DNA from: Aplectana chamaeleonis
Taxonomy: Eukaryota; Nematoda; Chromadorea; Rhabditida; Cosmocercidae
Length of the DNA stretch: 64,000 nucleotides
NCBI GenBank assembly: GCA_029168955.1
Contig: JAPDOI010000288.1
Coordinates: 763,501-827,500, forward strand
Direction of reading: 5' to 3'
Below the pieces are notes generated by a model. It was not told where the DNA came from. It did not search any database and was given only the letters and a program-made list of their open reading frames with translations. Both the position numbers and the translations under genes were made by a program. Positions 43,925-55,287 of the stretch are shown here, in pieces (within the stretch, counting starts at the first letter, position 1; each line of letters starts with the position of its first letter).

Positions 43925-44765
43925 AGCCAGAGCAACAGATGTGTGTCTTCCTTACACATGACCTAGTGCAAAAGTAAAATCTGTAAGCAGATGTGAGGAG
44001 CAGCGAAGTTTTGAGGATGAGCTCATAAAATCGATTCTGAGCCGAGTTATGGCCGGTCAAATGTGCGTTGGTCCCAAGGCAGTCCAAATGCTCCACCGGA
44101 TGGACAACCGGGGCCAAAAACGGAGGGCGAAATATTTTTCCGTTCCTGAAGTGCTTTTCAGCTTTGCTTCTGGCTTATTTGTTTTTATATCGGCAACGCA
44201 TAGCGCTATTCATCCCCTCTGGAATGGTGAGGCCTCAGAGATTGAGAAAACCCCAAAATAATTCGAGTCTGGAAACGGCCGAATGCCAGTTTCAAGAAAA
44301 AGTATCCAGGAGGAGGATACCAATCCACTGGTAGTGATTCAAAATTCATTTCTAGATAGGTGAAAAAAACTTTCTCTAAAACACCGCATTTCACTTACCC
44401 CACCCCTCAGGACATGGAAAAAACGATTAAAAAATCCAAAAAGTGGCGTCCACATGCATAACCCAGTGCAAGAGTAGAATCTGTGGGCATATGCTAGGAG
44501 GAGCTCATGAAACCGATTCTGAGCCGAGTTATGGCCGGTCAAAAATGCATTGGTCCCATGGTGGTCGAAAAGCTCTACCTGAACACCGGGGTCAAAAACG
44601 GAGTGAGGAAAATCTTCCGATTTCTTAAGTGCTTCTCAGCCAACCATCTAGATAATTTTTTTCAAAATTGACAAAGCATGGAACGCTATTCATCGCCTTT
44701 GGAATGGTGAGGCCCCATACATTGAAAATAAAACTCCAAATGTTTGGAAATTGCCGAATTTCAGA
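43925..44765. repeat. Tandem duplication of a unit of about 450-500 bp
   Basis: Segments near 43960-44290 and 44455-44765 are diverged direct copies. Shared blocks: CCGATTCTGAGCCGAGTTAT or CGATTCTGAGCCGAGTTATG, GGCCGGTCAAA, TTGGTCCCA, AACACCGGGG or AACCGGGGCCAAAAACGGAG, and CGCTATTCATC followed by TGGAATGGTGAGG. No known element or gene family. Confidence 0.7.
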
Positions 44766-44768
44766 CTT

Positions 44769-44928
44769 AAGCCTCTTTCACACTTGCACGGCCGACGTCG
44801 AACGATCCGTTATCGAAAGTGTAATATCTATCTACCCTATCCTATCCACCTTATCTATCTTGACTTATCAAATTCGATAACGAGTGGTCCGACATCGGCC
44901 GGCAAACTATGAAAGGGGCTTCAGAGTC
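44769..44928. mobile_element. Small MITE with GAAGCCCCTTTCA-type ends
   Basis: The left end AAGCCTCTTTCACACTTGCA and the right end CTATGAAAGGGGCTTCAG are inverted, and inward GGCCGACGTCG with CGACATCGGCC and CGTTATCGAA with TTCGATAACG pair well. About 160 bp; no coding capacity. The stretch 44930-45270 has no other feature seen. Confidence 0.7.
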
Positions 44929-45279
44929 AGTAACGTCTACCGTCATGTTCTAAAGAGAATATTTTTTTGTTCGGAAAAATGTTCCTCTACAGGAGGGGTC
45001 GTTGTTGCGGAGCACCCAGACCAACACTATGCCTGACCCTGTTTGGGTTCAGTGGATGTTGGTACTTTGCGCGGCACCTAGGTCGAGTCCAAGTATGGAG
45101 CTTCGGGGGCCCGTTCGGTTCCTGAACAAGTCGTACGTTTTGATCAACAGTGTTTGAACAGGTTTTTACAGGAATACATGACTTATCACTTCACCAGGCA
45201 TTTGTTCAACGTCAGTAGCGAATCGGCCCCCGAAGCTCTAAACCGCTGTTCCACCTAGGTCAGGCTGTTGAGGACGTCA

Positions 45280-45800
45280 TGGGATGAGGTAAGGACTTTT
45301 GTGGAAGAGCGCAGGACGTCGTAACTGTGTGCAAGGTTCTAGAAAAACGTCGAGAAAGCAGGACGTCGAGGGTTGTGTTCAGATCTCGGCAGAAGTGTGC
45401 AGGACATCGTATTTTGTGTGCAGGACCTGAGTAAGGTAGTGTGCGAACTCACAGTGTGTATGAAGGACATCATGCTAAGAGTGCAGGACGTCGCGAAATG
45501 TGTGCAGGACTCCAGTTTGGGTTTGCAAAAGATCGTATAATGTGTGTATGGCCTGAGTAAGAAAATAGTAACATCATTTTGCGTGTGCAGGACCACATAG
45601 GAAGCGTGCAGAACGCCAGGAAACGTGTGTAGGATCTCAGTAAAAGTGTGCAGGAGGCCATGGAACGTGTGGCGGGCCTTAGAACGAGAGTTTAAGACGT
45701 CATGAAAAGTAAACAGGACGACATGGAATGTGTGCTGGAGCTAGTAGAAAAGTGCAGGACTGCAGTAGAAAGTATGCAGGACGTCATGAAATGCGTGAAC
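45280..45800 (+). repeat. Degenerate GTGTGCAGGAC minisatellite
   Basis: About 20 units with cores such as GTGTGCAGGACATCGTA, GTGCAGGACGTCGCGAAATG, GTGCAGGACCACATAGGAAG. The spacing is mostly 21 or multiples of it. It ends at the border of the RTE fragment. Confidence 0.85.
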
Positions 45801-46960
45801 CTCAGGTGGAGCGTGCAGTTTCTGGAACACGAAAGTCCGCATTCAGCTTGTCTCGGCAGAATCGAAGTGTTTCCAGTGACGTCAACAAGGATGAACGGAC
45901 TGCGTCACGGAGTAGTGAATTGAAAGAGTATTTCCATACTAGCCGCGTCTCATCGTCAACTGCAACTCCATTGGTAGAGTTCAGGACAGGAGTACATCCG
46001 TTCATCTCGCCGCTTAAATGTCGTAGCAACGTGCAGTCTCTCTTCGGATGTTTATCCTCCCAAGACTTCTCAAGATCCATAGCTCTAGTTGTCCACTCTC
46101 AATCACGGTCACTTTGAAGCTGTCGATGCAACTCCCTCCTCAAACGCTGCTCCTCCACAAATTCCCTGCAGTCCGGTGAGCACATACTGTGTTGCAAGCA
46201 CATGTTGTTTCTGCTGATAAGGAGATGACTTCTTCTTAGGCTGTACAACCACAGATGCCTTCTTCAAAGCGTCATGAATGATCTTTACAACAGAATCCGC
46301 GTCGCGAAATTTTTTTTTGTCCTTTCATTGATGTGAACAGGAACGCGTTGTCGGAATTTATTTCTACATTCATCTCTCAAACTTGACACGTTGATTCTTT
46401 AGGAGAGGCTGGATCTCTCTCTTCTCCCTATCTTCGCAGTGAAGCTCAACAGAACTGGTCGCTGATCCGAATCCAACGCGATATCCCACACAGCCCTAGA
46501 TCTTTGAATACCCGATATAGATCTAAATATCTCTTGTCAGAACATAGTTGATCTGCAGTTCCAGAGCTATCATCCGCCGCTTCTCTGGAGATAGCGGTAA
46601 CTTCTTAATTTCGATGCAATAATTGGATCTCTGCGTTCACACTGGTCGACAAAGCGTTAGCGTATGTCTGATGTTTGCTCCACTGGGTAGAACCATTTAC
46701 CGAGCAGAACGAACCCTTCAAACTGTTTTCTGCGGTACCGGTGAGTGCATGAGCGCTCACTGTTCACAGGTTGAAGCCTCTATTATCCCACAGTCATACA
46801 AGTACAGTTCCACTCGAGGTTGATCGGAATTCCTTGGTCATACCGTTGAAGACCTACCTTTAAGCATTTGCGCGGTCTCTCACTCTCCTATCATCAGCGC
46901 AGTAGACGGTAGATTCTCCAACGTTGATGACGGGTGGGCCAAAGACTCTTTGAACTCTAT
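45800..46960 (-). pseudogene. RTE-type LINE fragment: endonuclease domain and linker
   Basis: On the minus strand, across several frames, the conceptual peptides follow the nematode RTE order: PVINVGESTVYCADD, LGKWFYPVEQTSD, RFVDQCERRDPIIAS, LPLSPEKRRMIALELQINYV, SRAVWDIALDSDQRPVLLSF (end of the AP-type endonuclease; the usual SDH is SDQ), then RLRRELHRQLQSDRD, WTTRAMDLEKSWEDKHPKRD and CTPVLNSTNGVAVDDETRL. Frames break repeatedly and there are stop codons. The reverse-transcriptase domain that should follow is absent: the fragment ends at the minisatellite near 45800. The longest intact frame is 46080-45802. Dead copy; resembles RTE elements abundant in strongylid nematodes (from memory, not searched). 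Confidence 0.85.
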
Positions 46961-47660
46961 GTGTAGAGAACCCAAGGTGTTACGGACAAGTGACCGCCGT
47001 GTTCCGGACGGCGAAACTTTTATGCAATAGCCACCGTGGTCGACAAAAATCTATTGACATCGTCTTCTTTCAAATATCTCTACTCCCTTTGAGGCTATCA
47101 TTTTCGACTTTTGATACGATATTTCCGATCATGATGCCAATATGGTAAAGTGAGTTTTGTATTTCATAGGATTGTGTGTTCACTTAAAATTGTAAATTTG
47201 TTACATAGCGATCGAAGATCTTTTATCTGAGGTTCTAAGATGGGTTGATCAGCAGCGGTTCCTGGAAGTCTGCTCAGAATCCATAAATGTGCGGTGCTTC
47301 TCGCCATCACTGTTGCTCGTCGCTGGGCAGCACCTCAAGAACTGTAGTTCTGAAACGGCGGTCACTCCCACTGTATTAAGCGATCGCCAATCAGTGTCGC
47401 AGAACTAAACCATGTGCTCGAAGGATTGGTAACGGGCCAGCATACCCACGACAACAAGTCTGCTATAATCACAAATCGATGGCTGCGCAAGCGCTTGCCA
47501 TCCCTGACTGTAACACCACATCTCTGTGAATAGCGAGGGATCATCACGTGTTCCTTATTTTTACATTCGGAAGCATTCAAAGCAGAAGTGCGGGAAATGT
47601 GCGGTCGGCACTGATGGCTGTGATACTTTCGGTTCTCTGTTGATGGTTGGCGGGAACACT
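46960..47660. other. No supported gene
   Basis: May include further decayed RTE endonuclease sequence at its left edge. Otherwise nothing recognisable. Confidence 0.35.
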
Positions 47661-47664
47661 TTGT

Positions 47665-47960
47665 GACATACTGTGCTTCTCTGGGCCGAATTCCGGTCCG
47701 CAATCGCGTCTCGACACGCTTTGCGGCCGCGCGTTTTCAAGTCTGAAGAGTTTCCAGAGCCGTAGCCGTCGTTCTGTTGACTCTATTTGTATTTTGGAAA
47801 CTGGGAACTAAACAAAATTTGAGAAAACTGAACAAAAAAGCCACATATAGCCGGCTTTGGCGCTGGAAACTCGACTGACTCGAGCACGTGCGGCCGCAAA
47901 GCGTGCCGAGACGCAATTGCGGACCGGAATTCGGCCGAGAGAAGCACAGTATGGTTTCCG
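47665..47960. mobile_element. Palindromic MITE of about 295 bp
   Basis: TACTGTGCTTCTCTGGGCCG at the left is the complement of the right end CGGCCGAGAGAAGCACAGTA. Inward, GAATTCCGGTCCGCAAT, GTCTCG, CGCTTTGCGGCCGC and GTTTCCAG pair with the other arm. The right half is homologous to 42893-43000. Confidence 0.75.
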
Positions 47961-48020
47961 TTTTCGATTTACTCTGACGCATGGACCAGGCGGCTGGCCT
48001 TGCGTAATTGGCGACCTCAC
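47961..48020 (+). repeat. Dispersed repeat, copy of 16950-17037
   Basis: CGTTTTCGATTTACTCTGAC, then GCATGGACCAGGCGGC and GCGTAATTGG; the inverted copy lies at 16.95-17.04 kb. Confidence 0.5.
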
Positions 48021-48760
48021 TGGAGAATGTGGTTTCGACTCGCGCAGGGTGATGTACCGTTGCTGTCCCGTTCATTCATCAGACTAAAGCCATTACGCGA
48101 ACTCTAAGTGCACCGGGTTTGCACCATCCGTGAGTGGAGAACAAAATGTATCAGTGCGATCCGTGCCGACAGTCTAAGGCGGAAAAATGTGGTAGTAGTT
48201 ACCAGGAGCGGGTTCTGTATGACACAAATCATACACCTCATTTCATGGCTATGCAGCCCGCAAAATCGTGTACCTTCGTCGTGTTTCTATAACTCTCCGG
48301 AAACCAGGAATTACTGAGATGCGTTCCAAGATGTTTCTAACAGTAGTTAAATGTGTATGATAAGAACAGACCAGTGATAGAGCCTCATGCTTTTTTTAGC
48401 CTCTCACTTGCTATATTTGATCAGACCAATTTTCTAAGCAGAAAAAAATCGTCTTCAAATGCATCGCTGCTCCTGGTTTGACAAGTTTTCGGAGGAAAAG
48501 AATTTGTTCAAAATCAAGTCATATTCCGGAGTAGGAATATGAATGTAATGAAAGCTGCGTCAGAAATTTAGGATGGTCTAGAGCGATGTGCACAAAGGTT
48601 TTCAAGAGTCTACGAGCCGTTTGGCTAAATTAAATCTAGGTAATCCAGCCACAATTGCTGCTCCTTGCATCTGAACTAAACCATAATCAATTAAATAACA
48701 AGCGTAGGACAATACTTTCTCGAGCACTTCATATTAAACGATGCCAGACTTTCGACTCAC

Positions 48761-48886
48761 TCGGCTTCTCCTCCTTCGCATTCTTATCCACACATTCACC
48801 GCGAATTTTAGGCGACCAGCCGTCGACGGTGCAAGTGAAATAATCAGCGCCTGTTAACAAAAACCTGGCTTTTACATTTCCAGAAA
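48761..48886 (-). CDS. Possible host exon with a sushi-like C-terminal half
   Basis: On the minus strand a 126-bp frame lies between an acceptor TTTGTTCCAG and a donor GTGAGT. It encodes SGNVKARFLLTGADYFTCTV then DGWSPKIRGECVDKNAKEE. The order Tyr-Phe-x-Cys, Asp-Gly-Trp-Ser-Pro, Cys resembles the second half of a sushi/CCP module. Both borders are phase 1, as is usual for exons of extracellular modules. If real, the product would be secreted or a membrane ectodomain. No companion exons were found in the surrounding repeats, so it may be an isolated remnant or a coincidence. Confidence 0.3.
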
Positions 48887-49074
48887 CTGGAACAAATACA
48901 AATGAGATTTTTTTTCGATTTTTCGACCGTTTTGATGACGATGACACACACCACTGGTATCTGGGGCCTGATTCATCAACCATATTTCCCTGATTCCCAT
49001 GGTTCAAGTACGAGAGAAGACTAAATAGTGGCATAGATTGTTCTGAAAAGCAGAGAGTTCGAAAAGAAGCATAC

Positions 49075-49800
49075 CCTTGAACCGCGGTGTCAGCAGTTCA
49101 AAGGTATGCTACCCTTGAACCCTTGAAATCGTCAATTAATCAGGGTCCAGGAACCGCACAAGCGCCTGAAAAGAAAATGACCCTCCAAAAATGAAACAGT
49201 TGTGAAAGGAGGAAGTATGGTGGACAAGGATCAAGAATGCCTGTATTTTCCGTTATTTTCAACCGATGATTGGGAGCTAATCTAAACGGAGAAAGAGGCT
49301 GAAAAGGAAAAGATACAGGTCTCTTTTATCTCGTCCACCATGCTATCATCTTTCACAATTGTTTCATTTTCGGGCTGTCAACTTATTACTAGGTGGTTTG
49401 TGCGGTTCCATGCGCGCATCTGGCCATTCTGGAAAAATTACGAATAGTCTGGAATTCACGACTCTAAAAGCTGTAAACTCACGGCTATATGTAATTCCGT
49501 GGCACGCCCGTTGCAAGAAACCACTTCGGTACGCCTCTTCAACAGCTCTAAAGCTGTTGTAGGGCGTAGTGGTTGAGCGTGCCAGATTGATTTCTTTCTA
49601 TAGCCAGCTGGTCCGGAAGAATTTAGTGCTCGCACTTGGCAGGCGTTGCTTGGAAAAGGTATATAATAATCTGAGATCTCGTGTTTGAGGTTGAAGGCAC
49701 AGTTTATCCTCTCAATAGTTTTAAACCAATTTACCCGCGATCAAACTTCGTAAACAATTTGCAACTAATTTCTGGCCTAGTATGATACTCGCGACCTATC
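49075..49800. other. No supported gene
   Basis: A short direct repeat (GCATACCCTTGAAC near 49069 and GTATGCTACCCTTGAACCC near 49102) and GTAGTGGTTGAGCGTGCC near 49566, loosely like a tRNA A-box, are the only features seen. Confidence 0.35.
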
Positions 49801-49824
49801 TCAGACGTCACGAAATGAGTGTGA

Positions 49825-49995
49825 AACCTTCAATGGAGCGCGCAGTCGCTGGAGCACAGAAGTCCGCTTTCAGCTTGTCTCGACAGAATCGAAGTGCTTT
49901 CAGTGTCGTCAACAAGAAGGACCGGACTGCGCCACGGAGTAGTGAATTGAAGGAGTGTTCCCATAGGTACTGCGCATGGAACTTGAACAAGTTTT
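49825..49995 (-). pseudogene. RTE-type LINE, second small fragment
   Basis: Minus-strand peptide LWEHSFNSLLRGAVRSFLLT and LKALRFCRDKLKADFCAPAT matches the corresponding part of the 45.8-kb fragment (VWKYSFNSLLRDAVRSSLLT, LETLRFCRDKLNADFRVPET). Both fragments end on the same side with a similar GACGTCAYGAAATG sequence. Only about 55 codons of the linker before the RT are kept. Confidence 0.75.
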
Positions 49996-50272
49996 TGTAT
50001 CGCTGATCTACCAAAATGATAATTTTGACCGGAATTTGTTGACTATTGCTTAATCAGCACGGGACTAGTACGAAAAGCTGTCCACGAGAATGTGCGCGGG
50101 CTGTCCATTATCCTTTCAGCAGCCAATGCTATGCGGGCATTCCAAAACCATTACATTCATTTCTATCATTATCCAAAAGATGCCTCATTTCATTCGTCTG
50201 CCAGCACGGTGAGCGGCCGCACACATCACTCTCTCTCTGCCGACTTCCACCAATACTGATACTACTACTATC

Positions 50273-51175
50273 ATGGCCAGACAATCTGCTAGGAAAGCGA
50301 CTACTACTTCGACTACTGCTGCTATGGCTCCTGGAGACGATATGCCGCTATGGGCAAGTAAGCTGATTGAAAAATTTGACTCGTATTCGTGTAATTTGCA
50401 GACCATTTTGTCATCATCCTTTGACCGCATTGTTTTGCAAATTCAGAATATTCAGCAATCTCAAAGCTCTATTCTTTCTCGGTTAGCTGACTTAGAGTCC
50501 AAAGTGAATTCGTCCAGTGGGTCTCCGTCCTTGCAGAAAAGTCTGTTGTATTCCACTATGGTGAGGGTTAAGGCGGACAGCCAAAAGATCGATGAAAAGT
50601 TGCGCATGATCACTTGGGTGGGCATTGATGAGCAGGCAAGCGAGGAGTCAACCCGTCGATTTGATCGCGAGGTCCTCAAGGAGGCCGTTTTAACCTCTGG
50701 AAATGAGGAACTCGCACGTGAGTTTGAGCTTGGGCACATCACGTGCCATCGCTACCCTGTTGGGAAACCGCGTACAGTCGGAACTCGTGGGCGGATAATT
50801 AAAGTTAGTTTGCCTAACCAAAGCCTGAGGGACTCGCTCCTCGCCCATTTGCGAAGTGGGAGGCAAAGCCTTACTCAGCGCTTCGTTCACTCTTTCGCCC
50901 GAAGGGACTACACCCCCGAGGAATTGAGTTTGGATCGGCAGCTGCGTAAGGAAGCAGGAGACCGGAACGCTAGGGAAGGTAAACTGGCTTATATCGTGCG
51001 TGATTTCGACATTGTCAAGCTTAGGTCTCCACGGGAACTACCTAGACGCCCGGATGCTGTTAGAAATCCAGCAGGGCCCGGTGCGAATGAGTCGGTTGTT
51101 TTGGATGCTACACTTGACAGTGTCGATAGTTCGCAGGTTCATATTCATACCTTGGGAGATTCATCTCAGCGCTAG
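50273..51175 (+). CDS. CR1-type LINE ORF1 protein
   Basis: RNA-binding partner of the LINE reverse transcriptase, 300 residues and uninterrupted. Residues about 30-80 (LIEKFDSYSCNLQTILSSS, then IQNIQQSQSSILSRLADLES) form a probable coiled coil for oligomerisation. The middle and C-terminal parts carry an RRM-like region and the block SFARRDYTPEELSLDRQLRK followed by RNAREGKLAYIVRDFDIVKL, which recurs in ORF1 proteins of CR1/L2-type LINEs. No zinc knuckle is seen. Start chosen at the first ATG after a pyrimidine-rich leader; the next in-frame ATG would lose the N-terminal Ser/Thr-rich tract. Intactness suggests that the copy is younger than its broken ORF2 implies. Confidence 0.8.
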   Translation: MARQSARKATTTSTTAAMAPGDDMPLWASKLIEKFDSYSCNLQTILSSSFDRIVLQIQNIQQSQSSILSRLADLESKVNSSSGSPSLQKSLLYSTMVRVKADSQKIDEKLRMITWVGIDEQASEESTRRFDREVLKEAVLTSGNEELAREFELGHITCHRYPVGKPRTVGTRGRIIKVSLPNQSLRDSLLAHLRSGRQSLTQRFVHSFARRDYTPEELSLDRQLRKEAGDRNAREGKLAYIVRDFDIVKLRSPRELPRRPDAVRNPAGPGANESVVLDATLDSVDSSQVHIHTLGDSSQR

Positions 51176-51247
51176 CTCAATGAAATTCCTACTCGACTCC
51201 CACATAGCCCTGTCACTCCTCCGGTCCCCCTTTCCGTTAGTAGTTCC

Positions 51248-54009
51248 TTGAATACAGCATGTCCCCAGTTGTCTCCTCAATCGAATTTTTTGAAGACAGT
51301 TTTTCTATTTAATGCACGTTCCATATGCAATAAGCTTCCCGATCTATTTTATTTGCTTTCCACCAACCCTCTTATGATTTTCATCACCGAAACGTGGTGC
51401 AAGCCAGATGTTATACACGATTCCACGCTGTGCCCTGACCCTAAGTATGAATTATACAGATGTGATAGAGAGAGCTCTACACCAGGTGGCGGGATCTATT
51501 TGTACGTACATAATTCTGCTCTACCGCAGCCCCACATGTGAAGCCCTTCATTTCCACGATGCCTTAGCGTATATTTCGGAAATTATCAGCGAAAATTCAA
51601 ACAGTATAGTCCTGGGAGATATGAACTTCCCCACAATTAAATGGAGCGAGACGAGAGATACTAACAAGGTTTATGGATCCGCCCGCGAGTTCCGTCAGTT
51701 TTGTGAGGAATATTCACTTTCCCAACTTGTTACTATTCCTGCACTTGAAAAGTGTAGGAAAACGGTGAAAACACGCTGGATTTGGTTTTAACTAACAATC
51801 AGGAAATTATTCAAGATGTTAGTGTTCTCGCGCCTTTCTCCACCTCAGACCACAAAACTGTTTCGTTCGAAATTCGCTTAGAAGTCAACAATCCCGTTTC
51901 CAACTCTTTCTATTTTGACTACTCCAATGGCAACTACTCTGCCATTTGCGAGCAAATTTTGAGTATCAATTGGCGCGACATCATATCACATTGCAACTCC
52001 GTTGATGAGTGTTACCATATCTTTCTCGAGCATTGTAGAAGGCTGATCGAGGTGTACATTCCAATCAAGTCACGAACTCAAACTGAATTTCGCTATCCCT
52101 CATACATTCGAAAACTTGCGCAGAAGGTCTCGAGACTATACCATGCTCGTTCCAGCATTGGTATTCAGAAATATTTCCGTTTTTCTAGAAGACTGAAGCG
52201 TGAACTATGGGAGCTTAATCTGCGCAAGGAAGAGAAAATCGCTTCTTTTCGTAATTCAAAGGGGTTCTACAAATTCGTCAACAGAAAAATAAAGCTGAAA
52301 AACAGTATTCTATCTATCCTGAATACCTATGGTGAACCCTGCAAGACTGAGCTGGAGAAAGCGAGAGTTGTCGCAACATTTTTCAAGTCTGTTTACAAAC
52401 ATCATTCCTGCCACAATGACAAAAATTGCCCCGCGTTCACTTTCTCGAAAATCGACTTTTTAGACATCACCAGTGAAACAGTCTACACGACTTTGCTACG
52501 CCTTCCACCCAGGTACTCCACTTCACCAGACAACATCCCGTATATTTTCTTGAAAAAGGCAGCTCTTGGGTTAACACCTGCGCTTACACTTATTTTCAAC
52601 TGGTGTCTTCTTCATGGTGAAGTTCCTTCATTATGGAAGGACAGTTTTGTGAAGCCGATATTCAAAAAAGGGGATAAAACAGATGTTAAGAATTATAGAC
52701 CAATCTGTCTGACTTCATCCACTAGCAAAGTTCTTGAACGCATTGTTTGCAAACAACTTTATGATTACCTTCGTGAAAACAGTCTAATTACAAAGTTGCA
52801 ACACGGATTCCTAGCAAAAAAGTCCACCATTACGGCACTAATTACAACGATTCCCAAGTGGCAGAAGACAGTGGACTCACGTGGATATATTACAGCATGT
52901 TATTTGGATTACTCAAAAGCTTTTGACTCTATTCATCTTGGCCTCCTCGTAGCAAAATCAAAGCTTATGGTATAGACGGTTGTCTGCTGAAATTCCTTCA
53001 GTCCTTTCTGAGCGGACGCACTCAGAAGGTTTTCATCAATGGGGTTTTTTCCGATACTTACCCAACTCCTAGTGGTGTCCCCCAAGGCACATGCCTAGGA
53101 CCTTTAATGTTTCTGCTTTATATTAATGATTTGCCAAAATATATTCCGCAGGGAGTTGAGTGTTCTATTTATGCCGACGACTCCAAATTGTTTTCCTTTA
53201 ATAATTCCTACATACTTCAGCAGGCTTTAGATGCTGTGCTTGATTGGTCCGAAAATGGTTACTCGACATCTCCTATGAGAAAACCGTTGTAATGTGCATT
53301 GGTAGTAGTCATCCACGTGGGTCCTCATTCATGCTGGGTAACCGTGAACTTCGTATTGTCGACTCGGTGCGTGATCTCGGGATTGTTTACTCCGACTCTC
53401 TTTCTTTCGAGGGCTATATTGAGAAAATAGTGGCATCCGCTTACACAAAGTCTAACTTTATACTTAGGGCTTTTCAAACTCGAAACGCGGCCACACTTTT
53501 CAAGCTTTTCACCACCTATGTAAGGCCGCTGCTCGAATATTGTACTCCAATTTGGTCCCCTTCAAAACAAGTGTATATTCAGAAAGTTGAAAGGGTTCAA
53601 AGGAGGTTCACAAAAAGGGTATTTGCAAGAAACGGGTTGTATGAAGTCAGTTACCAAGAGCGCCTGTCCCAATTAGGTGCTACCTCGCTGCAATTTAGAA
53701 GAGTGATTTATGATCAGAACCTTTTGTTCAAAATTGTAATGAACTACCTCGACATTGACAGAGACGATGTTTTGCTTTTTCTGCATTCAACCGGAAAACT
53801 AGAGGTCACTCATTTCGTATTTTAGCAGGTTCCGTACACTCCATTCTGTTTCTAGAGTCGTTTTTGGTCCGAGCTTCCAGCACTTGGAATCAGTTGCCAT
53901 TATCTATGATACTGTCGTCGACGCCAGGAAGTTTTAGCGGCAAACTAGAAGAAAAATCTAAGACAGAAAGGATTGTTCTAGCCACCATTCCCGTTTCAGT
54001 CTATTCATA
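51248..54009 (+). pseudogene. CR1-type LINE ORF2: endonuclease and reverse transcriptase, frameshifted
   Basis: Endonuclease start: FLFNARSICNKLPDLFYLL, MIFITETWCKPD, GGGIYLYVHNSA; then a jump near 51535 with loss of part of the domain; then SIVLGDMNFPTIKWSE; a second shift near 51772 before LDLVLTNNQEIIQDV and APFSTSDHKTVSFE. RT: KPIFKKGDKTDVKNYRPICL, QHGFLAKKSTITAL, ACYLDYSKAFDSI (first Asp), a shift near 52955, LSGRTQKVFINGVFS, SGVPQGTCLGPLMFLLYIND, CSIYADDSKLFSF (catalytic YADD), a shift near 53255, SYEKTVVMCIG, YVRPLLEYCTPIWSP. A last shift near 53800 leads to a C-terminus with RASSTWNQLP. At least five lesions: inactive. Family call CR1-like from order and motifs. Confidence 0.88.
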
Positions 54010-54549
54010 ATCTTTCTCATCATCCACTTCTCTTGCAATCACTTTCCTCGATGTATTTCACCGGAAGCCTATTCACTTCACCTCGTTTTGCTCTCTTTTT
54101 TGTTCGTTTTTATGAGCTCTGATGGTTTTTGCATGTCCATTTTTTGCGAAAACATTGAAGCCAAGATATGACCTAAATTACGGAAAATTTGAGCTGAAGT
54201 GTAACTCTGAAAGTTTTGATCTAGGGCTCCAATAAAGGCGGACTCTCTCACTGCCGCTTGTCTTCTGCTTGTCTCCTTGCTGGGCTACCGCCTGGTAGGT
54301 AGTAGAACGCCAAAGCAGGGCAATAGGCTTGTGGTACTTGTGATACACATTTGTCCAACATGAGGAGCCGCATACGTTAACATTACCATCCCGGACAAGA
54401 CTTCTGTGCACAGCGCAATGTTCCCGTGACAAATGGGCGTCAATCACTATTCATTCTATTGCTTTTCTATAAGGCCAATCACACTTTTTCATTTGTTGTT
54501 CACCTTGGTTTCCGAAACTATAATTGTCCACAATAAATAAATAAACAGT

Positions 54550-55285
54550 TTCAATGGTTGAATTTCGAAGCAGGTCTACATCAGGGTCCTTTTCAGCAGT
54601 GCTGTGCTCCGGTGCGATGAGTTACTGTTATCGTTCATGTTCTCGTCTCACGTCAATCCGCCATGACCATTTTTGACCAGTGTGATAGCTTATACTGTAG
54701 GCACCCCCGAGTCAGTGCCGTGAGTTCGTATTTAGATCAAAGAGGTGCCCCCGCATCCGCTCGTGAATGGTTTCCTACCAGTTGCGCTGGATCTCGGTAG
54801 GGTTATCCTACAGACAGCTGATCAATGGTCAAAATCTGTTCAAACCCTCTGCTTGGGCGGAAGTGGTGTTAACGAAGGTGTCAGCGAAAACTCTCATTCA
54901 TGCTGCTTGAAGAGCGAAAGAAAAATAATTCTCGATAGCTCTATTTGTTTCTATTTATTTTCTCAGCCATCCCTTTTGGAACCCCACAAACTGTTGGCTG
55001 CTACGGATCTTACTGAGCACAATTTTTTCTATAAGTGAATGGCCACTGATTTTCGAACAGCTTATAACCAAAACGTCAGATCTTTCAATTAGAAGCACTG
55101 TGTTCGCGTGCGAGAAGCTTAGTTTGCTTCAAGCTTCTTTTCTTTTTAGTCAATCTGGATGTATATTAATTACTTTCATGTTTCTGTTCCTCACTCATGA
55201 TTGACAAATAAATGAATGAATGAATGCACAGAAATTCCTGGTTTGCACTTGCGTATACGGTACCGTAGGATATCTCATAATTCTT
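54550..55285. other. No supported gene; second LINE-like tail
   Basis: ACAAATAAATGAATGAATG at about 55204 looks like the 3' tail of another CR1-type insertion, whose body cannot be recognised. Confidence 0.4.
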
Positions 55286-55287
55286 GA

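Larger units (their letters stand above)
50170..54545 (+). mobile_element. CR1-type LINE, nearly full length, inactive
   Basis: Contains an intact ORF1, then ORF2 with endonuclease and RT broken by frameshifts, and about 540 bp of 3' region. The 5' end is uncertain (somewhere in 50050-50270). The 3' end is probably CACAATAAATAAATAAAC at 54531-54545, the short tandem tail typical of CR1-clade elements; an alternative tail AAATAAATGAATGAATGAATG-like lies at 55205-55226. Confidence 0.8.
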
